This document shows, piece by piece, positions 48,581 to 56,307 of a stretch of DNA of 64,000 nucleotides. This DNA comes from Planctomycetota bacterium (GTDB lineage: Bacteria; Planctomycetota; UBA1135): the NCBI GenBank assembly GCA_021776795.1, contig JAJFFC010000031.1, forward strand, positions 27,135-91,134, written 5' to 3'. The notes under the pieces are model-generated. The model saw only the letters and a list, made by a program, of their open reading frames with translations, made no database searches and was not told the origin of the DNA. Numbering within the stretch: position 1 is the first letter of the stretch; each line of letters opens with the position of its first letter. The position numbers and the translations under genes were made by a program.

Positions 48581-50272
48581 ATGAAGTTCATCTCCCTAGT
48601 CCTCTTGGCCTCGCTGGCCGGGTCCAATGGTCAGGAAACACGTCTGCTGTTCGGTTTCGACACCGCAGACACCTCGCAATGGTCCACCGTCCACGACACC
48701 GTGATGGGAGGACGCTCCGTTGGTCGCCTGTCCGCCACCGGTGACGGCACCCTGCGTTTCCGCGGTACGGTCTCCCTGGAGAACAACGGCGGCTTCACTA
48801 GCTTCCGGTCGCGCTCGCTGGACCTCGATCTTGCGGGTACGGAAGGCGTAGAGATTCGGGTCAAGGGCGATGGCCGCACCTACATCTTTTCCACCGAGCG
48901 CAGTGACGTCGGCCTCTTTGGCGGCGGCTACTGGCAGCGCTTCGCCACCGAGAAGGATTCTTGGATTACGGTGCGCCTGCCATGGAGCGCTTTCGTTCCC
49001 ACCAGCTTCGGCGAAGTGGTGCAGTCGGCGCCCAAGTTTGACCCAGCCATGCTGCAGTCGATGGGGGTGTACCTCTACGACAAGAAAGATGGCCCATTCG
49101 ATTTGGAGATCGACAGCATTGCCGCGTACTACCCCGGTAGTGAAGTCACCCCCACGACCTCCTTCCCGGATGACTACGCCACGGTGCTGAGCCTGGTGCA
49201 AACTCTTGGCTTGGACAAAGAGCTGGAGAAGCTCGATGGCGACTTTACCTTGTTTGCTCCTTCGGATCTCGCTTTCCAGGCCCTTCCCGATGGCGTGTTC
49301 CAGGAGTTGGCCCGTCCAGAGAACGCTGATCTTCTGCGGGATGTCCTGCTCTACCACGTCGTTCCGGCACGCTATCCAGCAGCACAGGCGGTGACTCTGG
49401 TCAACGCCAACTCTCTCGAGAGTTCTGTCCTGCAGTTCGCTGTCGAAGGTGGCAGCCTCAAGGTCAACCAAGCTACGGTGATTGCCACCGACCTGGAGTT
49501 GGCTGGCGGTGTGGTTCACGCCATTGACCAAGTCTTGCTACCCACCGCAGTGGCGATCAAGCTTTCTGGATTGCCTTCCACCAAGGCTTCCCCAGTGGCC
49601 GAAAGCACCACGGTGTTCGCCTTGATTGAGGCCGCCGGTTTGCAAGAAGCCTTGGCTGCGAAAGATCGCTACACCTTGTTTGCGCCTTCCGACGCCGCCT
49701 TTGCCGCTCTCGATCCTGCAGTTGTCGAAGCCCTGTTGCTTCCCGAAAATGCCGACGCCTTGCGCAGCGTGTTGCTTCGCCACGTTATCGATGGCGGTGT
49801 CACTGCATACTCCGCTCTGCAACTGGCGCAAAGTGTCAGCCGAGGCAGCGGAGTCGAAGTGGAAGCGCTTGATGGCAGTGCATTGGACCTTCGTCTGGAT
49901 AACACCGGCTCCCTCGCCATTGGCGGAAGCAAGATCACCCGCACCGACATCCTGGCTGGCAACGCCGTGATTCACGTCATCGATCAAGTTCTGGTCCCTG
50001 CGAATCTGAAACTCGCGACCGCCGACCCGGTTTCCTCTTTTATCGAAGGTGTCATCTCTCGCGGCGTCAAGGACTTTAACAGTGGCGACATCGAAGCCTG
50101 TGCCGCTGGCTATCGCACTGCCCTCGAAGCATTGAGCAGCTTTGGCTCCTTGGATGACCAGCTTCTACAAGCTGCGATCGACGAAGCACTCGAAGAAGCT
50201 TCTAGTCAATCCGCCCGCAACGCCGCATGGACGCTTCGCGCGGCCATCGACAAGGTGCGCACGAGTCGCTGA
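48581..50272 (+). CDS. Secreted CIA30 domain plus two fasciclin (FAS1) domains
   Basis: A 563-residue exported protein (signal MKFISLVLLASLAGSNG). Residues 20-185 form a CIA30-like jelly roll (FGFDTADTSQWSTVHDTVMGG, FRSRSLDLDL, WITVRLPWSAF). Two fasciclin domains follow, each with the H1 box (FTLFAPSDLAFQALP; YTLFAPSDAAFAALDP) and H2 box (GGVVHAIDQVLLP; NAVIHVIDQVLVP). A helical tail ends the protein. FAS1 domains mediate adhesion; CIA30 domains often bind carbohydrate. The protein is probably a cell-surface or matrix adhesin. The gene stands alone between AlkA and the repeat-flanked FG-GAP gene. Confidence 0.9.
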   Translation: MKFISLVLLASLAGSNGQETRLLFGFDTADTSQWSTVHDTVMGGRSVGRLSATGDGTLRFRGTVSLENNGGFTSFRSRSLDLDLAGTEGVEIRVKGDGRTYIFSTERSDVGLFGGGYWQRFATEKDSWITVRLPWSAFVPTSFGEVVQSAPKFDPAMLQSMGVYLYDKKDGPFDLEIDSIAAYYPGSEVTPTTSFPDDYATVLSLVQTLGLDKELEKLDGDFTLFAPSDLAFQALPDGVFQELARPENADLLRDVLLYHVVPARYPAAQAVTLVNANSLESSVLQFAVEGGSLKVNQATVIATDLELAGGVVHAIDQVLLPTAVAIKLSGLPSTKASPVAESTTVFALIEAAGLQEALAAKDRYTLFAPSDAAFAALDPAVVEALLLPENADALRSVLLRHVIDGGVTAYSALQLAQSVSRGSGVEVEALDGSALDLRLDNTGSLAIGGSKITRTDILAGNAVIHVIDQVLVPANLKLATADPVSSFIEGVISRGVKDFNSGDIEACAAGYRTALEALSSFGSLDDQLLQAAIDEALEEASSQSARNAAWTLRAAIDKVRTSR

Positions 50273-50319
50273 TTCTCCTCAACGGCCAACCCCCACATCC
50301 CGCGATCCGCGAAGATCCT

Positions 50320-50392
50320 AAAAGAAGAGCGGCCCACTCCAACCAAGGAGTGGGCCGCTTGCTTCGTAATAGGCTTAGCCTTAGACGTTGGC
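50320..50392. repeat. 73-bp direct repeat, copy A
   Basis: Identical to copy B (52259-52331) at 71 of 73 positions; the differences are at 50362 (C here, T there) and 50376 (T here, A there). It contains a terminator hairpin and stops 4 bases short of the FG-GAP stop codon. Confidence 0.9.
50324..50359 (-). terminator. Terminator of the FG-GAP gene
   Basis: A 13-bp stem (50328-50340 with 50347-50359) around the loop AACCAA; on the minus strand it is followed by CTTCTTTT. It lies inside direct repeat A. Confidence 0.8.
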
Positions 50393-50396
50393 CTAA

Positions 50397-52094
50397 TCAA
50401 TCGATCTGCACAATTAGACTTTGGGTTACCCCATCTAAGGTTCCACTTGAGCCAAATGTAACCGCCGCAAAGTAGATGGCACTCCCAGGGGCCAGAGCAG
50501 GGCTAAAGGGAGGAAATAAAAGAACGGCGTCACCATGGCCTTGGGCATTGATGATCCCTGTCATTCCGGAAGAAAATGGGAAGCCGCCATAGTCACCTGA
50601 AACAGTTTGGCGCAACAGTGCACCGTCATCCATCGGCAGGTCTAGAGGATTGCGCCGAAGGCCAACAGTTCTTTGTGTGGCTGCAATGATTTGGTAAGGA
50701 TGCCCCGCAAAAGCCACAGGAAAATCTAGATTCACACTTAGCGATTGCGCAAGAGGGGATGATGCCTGAAGGGTGTTGGTTGACAAATAGATGAACGGGT
50801 CCAGGGAGTCAATCCGCGCGCGACCGGCGGAAGCTCCAGGGGAAAGGAAGCCTGGCTCGACAGATAGAACATCTGCGCGGCCGTCACCATTCACGTCGCC
50901 GATTCCCGCGACATCCCAACCCAAACTGCTGTAGTAGTTCACTCCTTTGATTCGTCCAATCGGGAATCCGTCGGCACCAGAAAACACTAACACCTCTCCG
51001 CTGGCAAACGCGATTCCTGTCACGCCCCAGGCTCCGCCGGCATAGTCAGGAATGCCATCGCCATCGACGTCACCCAACCCGGCAACGGAGAGGCCTAAGC
51101 TGGCATTCCTTCTTAGGTGCTCATGCTTGAACAGGAGTTCGCCATCTCCCCCTCGAAAAACTTCAACAGTGCCCGTGTTAAAACCAGTACCGCCTCCGTC
51201 TGCGCCAACAATAAACTCGTCTTTGCCATCTCCATTGATGTCGCCAAGGAAGTCAATATCTGAGCCAAAGTTCCCTTGCTGCTGATCCCCTCCAATGCGC
51301 ATCAATTCGTGCCCATCAACTCCCGAAAAAACTCTTGCAGCGCCCGATCGGCGTATTCCACCAGGGATACTTGCCCCTTCACTTCCACTAAGAATATCCA
51401 CGACACCATCGCCATCGAAATCGCCACCTGAAGCAACTCTACCTCCGAGGAAGGCTTCATCAAATCCGCCAGAAAACTCCAAAAGAATCGCGCCTGTCGC
51501 TCCAGAGTAGACACGAACTGCTCCATCTTGAGGATATACAAGAGTCTCAAATGATGAGCCAATCAAGAAGTCATCCATGCCGTCGCCATCGAAATCCCGA
51601 AATGGTGCCATGGAATTCCCAAACCCATACGAGTTCAGATTCGCCTGTCTAATAATCCGAATGAGTTGTCCATTTGTTCCGGAGAACAAATAGACAGCGC
51701 CCGGTGGTAAGAGCCCACCATAGTCATCCCTTTCCGCGTACACCAAATAGTCATCGATTCCATCACCGGTGCAGTCTCCAGCGGAGGAGACATCTCGGCC
51801 AAAGTCACTACCTACTGCATAGCCCAGATTTTGACGGATAAGAGAACCGTCCTTGCCTGAAAGAATTTGAATTCGCCCAGCGGAGCCGGCAGCAACTGCG
51901 AAATTCGGGTCCCCGATGATGACGTCGTTTATGCCATCTCCATTTTGATCTCCGAGGGCTGCACAGGAGGGCCCGTAGTAATTGCTGAATCGATCGCCAC
52001 GAAGGTCCGTTGCGATTTCCCATTGCCCATATTGAGCAGACAAATCGACAGTAAGAATAATCAGAAGGAACAGTGAGAATTTCAGCCGGATCAT
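50397..52094 (-). CDS. Secreted FG-GAP (integrin alpha-like) repeat protein
   Basis: A 565-residue exported protein (signal MIRLKFSLFLLIILTVDLSAQ). It has seven or so FG-GAP repeats, each with a calcium-loop core such as GDQNGDGINDVI, RDFDGDGMDDFL, GDFDGDGVVDIL, GDINGDGKDEFIVG, GDVDGDGIPDYAG and GDVNGDGRADVLS, so a beta-propeller is expected. A C-terminal beta domain follows (LAPGSAIYFAAVTF). Likely a surface or secreted protein; ligand unknown. It is clearly richer in A+T than the neighbouring genes and lies between two 73-bp direct repeats, which suggests recent insertion. A 5-bp inverted repeat (GATCA/TGATC, 52089-52104) spans its start. Confidence 0.88.
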   Translation of the reverse strand: MIRLKFSLFLLIILTVDLSAQYGQWEIATDLRGDRFSNYYGPSCAALGDQNGDGINDVIIGDPNFAVAAGSAGRIQILSGKDGSLIRQNLGYAVGSDFGRDVSSAGDCTGDGIDDYLVYAERDDYGGLLPPGAVYLFSGTNGQLIRIIRQANLNSYGFGNSMAPFRDFDGDGMDDFLIGSSFETLVYPQDGAVRVYSGATGAILLEFSGGFDEAFLGGRVASGGDFDGDGVVDILSGSEGASIPGGIRRSGAARVFSGVDGHELMRIGGDQQQGNFGSDIDFLGDINGDGKDEFIVGADGGGTGFNTGTVEVFRGGDGELLFKHEHLRRNASLGLSVAGLGDVDGDGIPDYAGGAWGVTGIAFASGEVLVFSGADGFPIGRIKGVNYYSSLGWDVAGIGDVNGDGRADVLSVEPGFLSPGASAGRARIDSLDPFIYLSTNTLQASSPLAQSLSVNLDFPVAFAGHPYQIIAATQRTVGLRRNPLDLPMDDGALLRQTVSGDYGGFPFSSGMTGIINAQGHGDAVLLFPPFSPALAPGSAIYFAAVTFGSSGTLDGVTQSLIVQID

Positions 52095-52258
52095 TTTTGT
52101 GATCTATGGGAATGGATTTAGAATTTGGCGCTACCACAAGGGATGGGTAGCTAGGGAGTGCCTGAATACTGCAAGTGGTGTGCCAATCAGGTAGAAGGAG
52201 GAGCCCACCCGTGACCAACTTGCCTGTGCGGTAATGCACATAGGTTCAGGACGGGACA

Positions 52259-52331
52259 AAAAGAAGAGCGGCCCACTCCAACCAAGGAGTGGGCCGCTTG
52301 TTTCGTAATAGGCTAAGCCTTAGACGTTGGC
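52259..52331. repeat. 73-bp direct repeat, copy B
   Basis: Holds the last three codons (Ala-Asn-Val), stop codon, short tail and terminator hairpin of the acyl-CoA dehydrogenase gene. It is the likely original of copy A, 1939 bases away. Confidence 0.9.
52263..52298 (-). terminator. Terminator of the acyl-CoA dehydrogenase gene
   Basis: The same 13-bp hairpin as in copy A. On the minus strand it is followed by CTTCTTTTT. Confidence 0.8.
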
Positions 52332-53561
52332 GGTGACAGGCTCCGCGCCGTAGGACTCTTGGGTTTCGGTGGGGATGACCGAGTTCAAGTAATCGTGACG
52401 GCTCGCTTCCTTAATCAGGTTGCGGGCGATGACCATGCGCTGCACCTGGTTGGTGCCTTCGTAGATCTGCAAGATCTTCGAGTCGCGGTAGTACTTGGCG
52501 ATGGGGTAGTCCTCCATGAAGCCGTAACCACCGAAGACTTGCACCGCGTCGGTTGCGACCTTGACCGCAACATCGGTGGCGAAGCACTTGGCCATGGCGG
52601 CAATCTTGGTCACGTTGGGGGCGCGCTGGTCGGCCATGGCAGCACAGGTGTGCACCAAGGTCCGGGCGGCTTCGGTCTGCTGTGCCATATCGGCGAGCAT
52701 GGCCTGAATCATTTGGAAACCAGCAATGGTCTGGCCGAACTGCTTACGACGGGTGGCGTAGGTGGTGGCGAGCTCCAATGCACCGGCAGCGGTGCCGACG
52801 GCCTGCGCGGCCACACCTGGACGGGCGAGGTCGAGGGTCATCATAGAGTGCTTAAAGCCAAGACCAGGCTTGCCACCGATGAGGCGGTCGTCGCCAACCT
52901 TGACGCCATCAAACACGGTCTCGCAAACCGGTACCGAGCGGATGCCCATCTTGTCTTCAAGCTTCTTGATCGAGAAACCAGGATCGGTGTCCTCGATGAT
53001 GAAAGCCGAAATCCGACGCGAGCGCGATTCAGGATCGGTCACGGCGAAGCAAGTGATGATGTTGGCGCGGGAACCGTTGGTGGTCCACTTCTTCTCGCCA
53101 CAGATGGTCCAGGTGTCACCTTCCTTGGTGCCGCGGACGGAGAGGCCACCGGCATCGGAGCCAGCGAACTTCTCGGACAGAGCGAAGGCGCAAGCGGCCT
53201 TACCTTGGGCAACCAAAGGCAGGTACTTGGCTTTCTGCTCGTGAGTACCACCGACGATAATCGGCAGGGAACCCAAGGCGTTGACAGCGAAGGCCACACC
53301 AAAGGCCGGGTCGGCCTTGGAGAACTCTTCGACCATCAGGGCCAAGCCCAAAATGCCGTCGTCGGAACCGCCGTATTCCTTGGGAATCCAAACACCGAGC
53401 ATGCCGGCGTCGGCCGCGGCCTGGAAGGCGTCTTCGTTGAAGGATTCCGCCTTGTCATGTTGCATGGACTGCGGCAGGAGGTACTTGACGGCGATTTCGT
53501 GGGCCTTTTCGCGCCAGGCGAGTTGGGCCTCGCTGAAGTTAACGTTGTACAGCGGGTTCAT
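52320..53561 (-). CDS. Acyl-CoA dehydrogenase
   Basis: A 413-residue flavoenzyme of the usual length and order: N-terminal helical domain, beta domain with ACAFALSEKFAGSDAGG and KKWTTNGSRA, and a C-terminal helical domain with RKQFGQTIAGFQMIQ. The catalytic Glu is at the usual place, IYEGTNQVQRMVIAR. It oxidises acyl-CoA to trans-2-enoyl-CoA with FAD and passes electrons to ETF; the chain length is unknown. It stands alone, with no other beta-oxidation genes nearby. The last 15 residues (PTETQESYGAEPVTANV) are an extra tail; the end of that tail is duplicated in direct repeat A. A TTACAC -10-like sequence lies about 15 bases ahead of the ATG. Confidence 0.95.
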   Translation of the reverse strand: MNPLYNVNFSEAQLAWREKAHEIAVKYLLPQSMQHDKAESFNEDAFQAAADAGMLGVWIPKEYGGSDDGILGLALMVEEFSKADPAFGVAFAVNALGSLPIIVGGTHEQKAKYLPLVAQGKAACAFALSEKFAGSDAGGLSVRGTKEGDTWTICGEKKWTTNGSRANIITCFAVTDPESRSRRISAFIIEDTDPGFSIKKLEDKMGIRSVPVCETVFDGVKVGDDRLIGGKPGLGFKHSMMTLDLARPGVAAQAVGTAAGALELATTYATRRKQFGQTIAGFQMIQAMLADMAQQTEAARTLVHTCAAMADQRAPNVTKIAAMAKCFATDVAVKVATDAVQVFGGYGFMEDYPIAKYYRDSKILQIYEGTNQVQRMVIARNLIKEASRHDYLNSVIPTETQESYGAEPVTANV

Positions 53562-53641
53562 CGGTGGATGTTGCAGGTGTAATGCGCCATGGGGGAGCCC
53601 GCGGCGGCAGAGGGCTTCGATTCTAGCCCTGTGCGAGGGGC

Positions 53642-54817
53642 CTACCGCGAGGTCGAGTCCATCATCTCGGCTTCCTTCTCGCAGGCTTCTAGGGCGGCCG
53701 CGGCGACTAGAGAGGCCACCATCGTCAGCTTGGGCAAATGCAAACTGCTGAGTTCATCCTGCGGGCGGTGATAGTTGTCACTTCGGAACTCGGCGGTATC
53801 GGTGAGAAAGACCGCGGGAATTCCGGCATCCCAGTAGGGGGCGTGATCACTGCGATGGGCGTCGGGCATCATGCCGCCGAGTTTGGCCAAGCTATAGGTC
53901 GGCAAATCGGGGATGTAGGCATCGGCAGAGTCTTCTACTAGGTGAGCAAGATCACTGGAGCCCTTGTTGCCGATGATGGTGAGGAAGTTGCCGGTGGTGG
54001 GCGGCCACACCACAAAGGGGATCCGCGCGGGCGAGACCTGCGAGTTTGGCTCGTCCGTGTAAAGGCCGACGGTATCCAGGTTGATCAAACCGAACACTTC
54101 GTCAATCCGGTCTTGCTCCTGCATGCGCTTGACGTGCTCCTTCGCGCCCCAGAGCCCAATCTCTTCCGCCGCGAAGAAGCAAATGCGCACGCTGCATTCC
54201 GGTGGTTGCTGCTGCAGTACGCGCGCCACTTCTAGGAGTACGGCGACCCCGGAAGTGTTGTCATTGGCGCCGACGGTTCCGGGCACCGTGTCGTGGTGCG
54301 CAGAAAGTTCGAGCACGCGTTCGGGATAGCGGGTGCCGAGCACGGTGACAAAGACATTGACTTGGTCGACTGCAGGGCCTTGCGCATACTCCATGCCATA
54401 TCCGGTGAAGCGATCACGTACACCGAGGGCGTCAACGTAGCCATTCACGACCCGCGATTGCGAAATGTTTGCGCCAAAGTAGATGCCGTCTGCCGTCAGC
54501 GTTTCCTCGCCCAACTGAATCAGTAAATGGGAGTTGGGGATCATCGGCCAACGCTCTTCGGACACCTTGAACGCCATGCCCTCCAGCTTTTCCCGCAACA
54601 AAGCTACCGTGGCTTTTTGTGCGGCATCGTCACCGGCGCGACGTGGTCCGAGTGCGGTCAGGTCTTCGAGATGGCCCAAGATGCGGCTCTGATCTATCTG
54701 CCCCACCAGTTCTATGCGCTCGGGACTGGCTTCCACGCCACTGCACCCGAGGGCGGAAAAAAGCGCAGCAATCGCCAAAGCTGCGAGGCATAAACGAGGG
54801 AAGGCTGCGGCAATCAT
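53642..54817 (-). CDS. M28 family zinc aminopeptidase lipoprotein
   Basis: A 391-residue lipoprotein (signal ending LFSALGC-SGVE). The M28 metal site is complete: SAHHDTVPG (His and first Asp), GANDNTSGVAV (bridging Asp), AAEEIGLWGA (catalytic and ligand Glu), INLDTVGLY (Asp) and a final His in the C-terminal part (RSDHAPYWDAG). It removes N-terminal residues from peptides in the periplasm. It is the second envelope aminopeptidase in the window, beside the M1 enzyme. TAGGCT 7 bases ahead of the ATG may be the -10 box. Confidence 0.92.
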   Translation of the reverse strand: MIAAAFPRLCLAALAIAALFSALGCSGVEASPERIELVGQIDQSRILGHLEDLTALGPRRAGDDAAQKATVALLREKLEGMAFKVSEERWPMIPNSHLLIQLGEETLTADGIYFGANISQSRVVNGYVDALGVRDRFTGYGMEYAQGPAVDQVNVFVTVLGTRYPERVLELSAHHDTVPGTVGANDNTSGVAVLLEVARVLQQQPPECSVRICFFAAEEIGLWGAKEHVKRMQEQDRIDEVFGLINLDTVGLYTDEPNSQVSPARIPFVVWPPTTGNFLTIIGNKGSSDLAHLVEDSADAYIPDLPTYSLAKLGGMMPDAHRSDHAPYWDAGIPAVFLTDTAEFRSDNYHRPQDELSSLHLPKLTMVASLVAAAALEACEKEAEMMDSTSR

Positions 54818-54857
54818 CTGCCGCAGCCTAAGCTAGCGCTGTGGTGAGCGCTGGGAT

Positions 54858-55436
54858 TTACCAGCCGAACAAGGACTGCTCTTCGCGCTTGCGAATGCGT
54901 TCTTCGGCGGCCCAGATGATCTGGCGGGTCTGCACGTTCACCGCGTTGAATGTGAACTTGTAGAAAATCGATTGGACATCGCCGCGCTTCTCGTAGATTG
55001 AAGTCAAGCGACCGTAGGCGACATACTCGGCACCAAGTTGGCGGCCAAGTTCCACAGCAGCAGCTTGGTCGACGGCGCCCGATTGCTGGTAAGCAATTTC
55101 GTTGTCCATCTCCGAGATGCCTTGCTCGCCAGCCACCACCGTGAACTTAAACGACTGGATCAGCTTGGTGCGGATCGTGTCGGTGACGTTCTGAGTGTCG
55201 ATGTGCTGGTTCGTGCGGTTCTCCACTCCACCGAAGACCAAGCGCGGCGTGTCAGTGCCCCAAGCGTTGGTGGCCAGGAAGGAGTCGGTCAGCTCGTTGG
55301 CGATTTGGTTCAAATCGGTATAGCTGAAGCCAATGCCAATGATTTCCGTGGCTTCCGGATCTTCGTAGGTGACGTTGCCGGAGCAAGCCGTGAGGCTGCC
55401 GGCCAAGGCGAGTGCAATCAGGGTGCGGGCAGACAT
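54858..55436 (-). CDS. LpoB family lipoprotein (peptidoglycan synthase activator)
   Basis: A 192-residue lipoprotein (signal MSARTLIALALAGSLTAC). The mature part fits LpoB: an early Asp/Thr segment, GGVENRTNQHIDTQNVTDTIRTKL, a helix, ELGRQLGAEYVAYGRLTSI and YKFTFNAVNVQTRQIIWAAEERIRK. In E. coli LpoB reaches from the outer membrane to activate PBP1B; here the partner is unknown. It ends the four-gene lipoprotein operon. The ATG at 55436 starts 2 bases after the upstream stop codon and is preferred to a TTG at 55442. Confidence 0.85.
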   Translation of the reverse strand: MSARTLIALALAGSLTACSGNVTYEDPEATEIIGIGFSYTDLNQIANELTDSFLATNAWGTDTPRLVFGGVENRTNQHIDTQNVTDTIRTKLIQSFKFTVVAGEQGISEMDNEIAYQQSGAVDQAAAVELGRQLGAEYVAYGRLTSIYEKRGDVQSIFYKFTFNAVNVQTRQIIWAAEERIRKREEQSLFGW

Positions 55437-55438
55437 GA

Positions 55439-55906
55439 TCAACGGTCGGTATCGGTGTGGTTAATGCTAGCGATAAATTGAATCGCTGATTCGGTAGGAG
55501 AGGTGAAGGGCATGATGCGCTCTTCACGGGGTTGCAAGACGAGACTCTTCTCGGCTCGCTCATAGGCACCCGCGCGGAGCAAGATGCCATCGGCATCGCG
55601 CCACTGCCAAGTCAGGCGCAAACGCAGCGTTTCGTCTTCTTCATTGACCAGACGGAACTGCGCAGCCATGCGGCCATCGACTAGGCGACCGGAGACATCT
55701 TCGATCTCGAGGTCGACGTCATCGGCGAAGTTGCGCACTTCGATGCGCACATCTTGGACTTCGTCGTCGTCGGCGTCGAAGTCTTGGCCGTTGACGCGAA
55801 TGGTTTGCACTTCGTAGACCTCGGGGCCGGCGCAAGCCAAGTTAGGCATGATGACTAATGGTGCGAACAACAAAGCCCACAGCGGAAGTTTGGAGGCGCT
55901 GTGCAT
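55439..55906 (-). CDS. Second DUF1425 (YcfL)-like secreted protein
   Basis: A 155-residue exported protein (signal through NLACAG). The mature part follows the YcfL plan: VQDVRIEVRNF, GRMAAQFRLVNEEDETLRLRLTWQWRDADGILL, and a C-terminal strand. It is more acidic than its neighbour. The ATG overlaps the previous stop as TAATG. It looks like a diverged tandem copy of the upstream gene, next to lpoB. Its role is unknown. Confidence 0.65.
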   Translation of the reverse strand: MHSASKLPLWALLFAPLVIMPNLACAGPEVYEVQTIRVNGQDFDADDDEVQDVRIEVRNFADDVDLEIEDVSGRLVDGRMAAQFRLVNEEDETLRLRLTWQWRDADGILLRAGAYERAEKSLVLQPREERIMPFTSPTESAIQFIASINHTDTDR

Positions 55907-56307
55907 TAGTAGCCCGCGGGTTGGTGAAGACGAACTTCGATTTCGCAACGCACGGCATCCATGTTGGGTGCAGTGGAAGTTACGGGAGTGTTAGAACCGC
56001 CAGGAATAAAGACCGGGCGCCAGGAGCGCGCGGCATCATTTTGAAGAATGCCGTTCGGGTCGTACCAGCGGGCACGATATTCGACACGGATATCTTCGTC
56101 GTCTTGGTTGACCAAATCGACTTGGAAGATGGCGAGTTCATTGCGCGTGTAGGCAATGCGCTCATTGTTCAAGACAATGACGTCTTCGATGTCGTTGTCG
56201 CCGACGTAGCGGCTAATCCCGCTTAAGTCGCCGTTTTCCACGCCAGGGGAGCTGCAGGCGACCAATCCAACGAGGGCGAAGCAGCTAAGAGTGTGAAGAG
56301 CTTTCAT
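55906..56307 (-). CDS. DUF1425 (YcfL-like) lipoprotein
   Basis: A 133-residue lipoprotein (signal ending LVGLVAC-SSPG). The core DVIVLNNERIAYTRNELAIFQVDLVNQDDE, then VEYRARWYDPNGIL and VTSTAPNMDAVRCEIEVR, matches YcfL. In E. coli ycfL is next to lpoB, and here too DUF1425 genes precede lpoB, an order kept across distant bacteria. The ATG overlaps the upstream stop codon (ATGA). Its biochemical role is unknown. Confidence 0.8.
   Translation of the reverse strand: MKALHTLSCFALVGLVACSSPGVENGDLSGISRYVGDNDIEDVIVLNNERIAYTRNELAIFQVDLVNQDDEDIRVEYRARWYDPNGILQNDAARSWRPVFIPGGSNTPVTSTAPNMDAVRCEIEVRLHQPAGY

Noticed and set aside
50320..52331. Insertion sequence or transposon carrying the FG-GAP gene
   Set aside because: There are direct repeats but no transposase, integrase or terminal inverted repeats, and a 73-bp repeat is far longer than a target-site duplication.
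52359..53582. 407-codon antisense frame over the acyl-CoA dehydrogenase gene
   Set aside because: Mirror of a well-conserved enzyme; translation is repetitive Gly/Val/His-rich and matches nothing.
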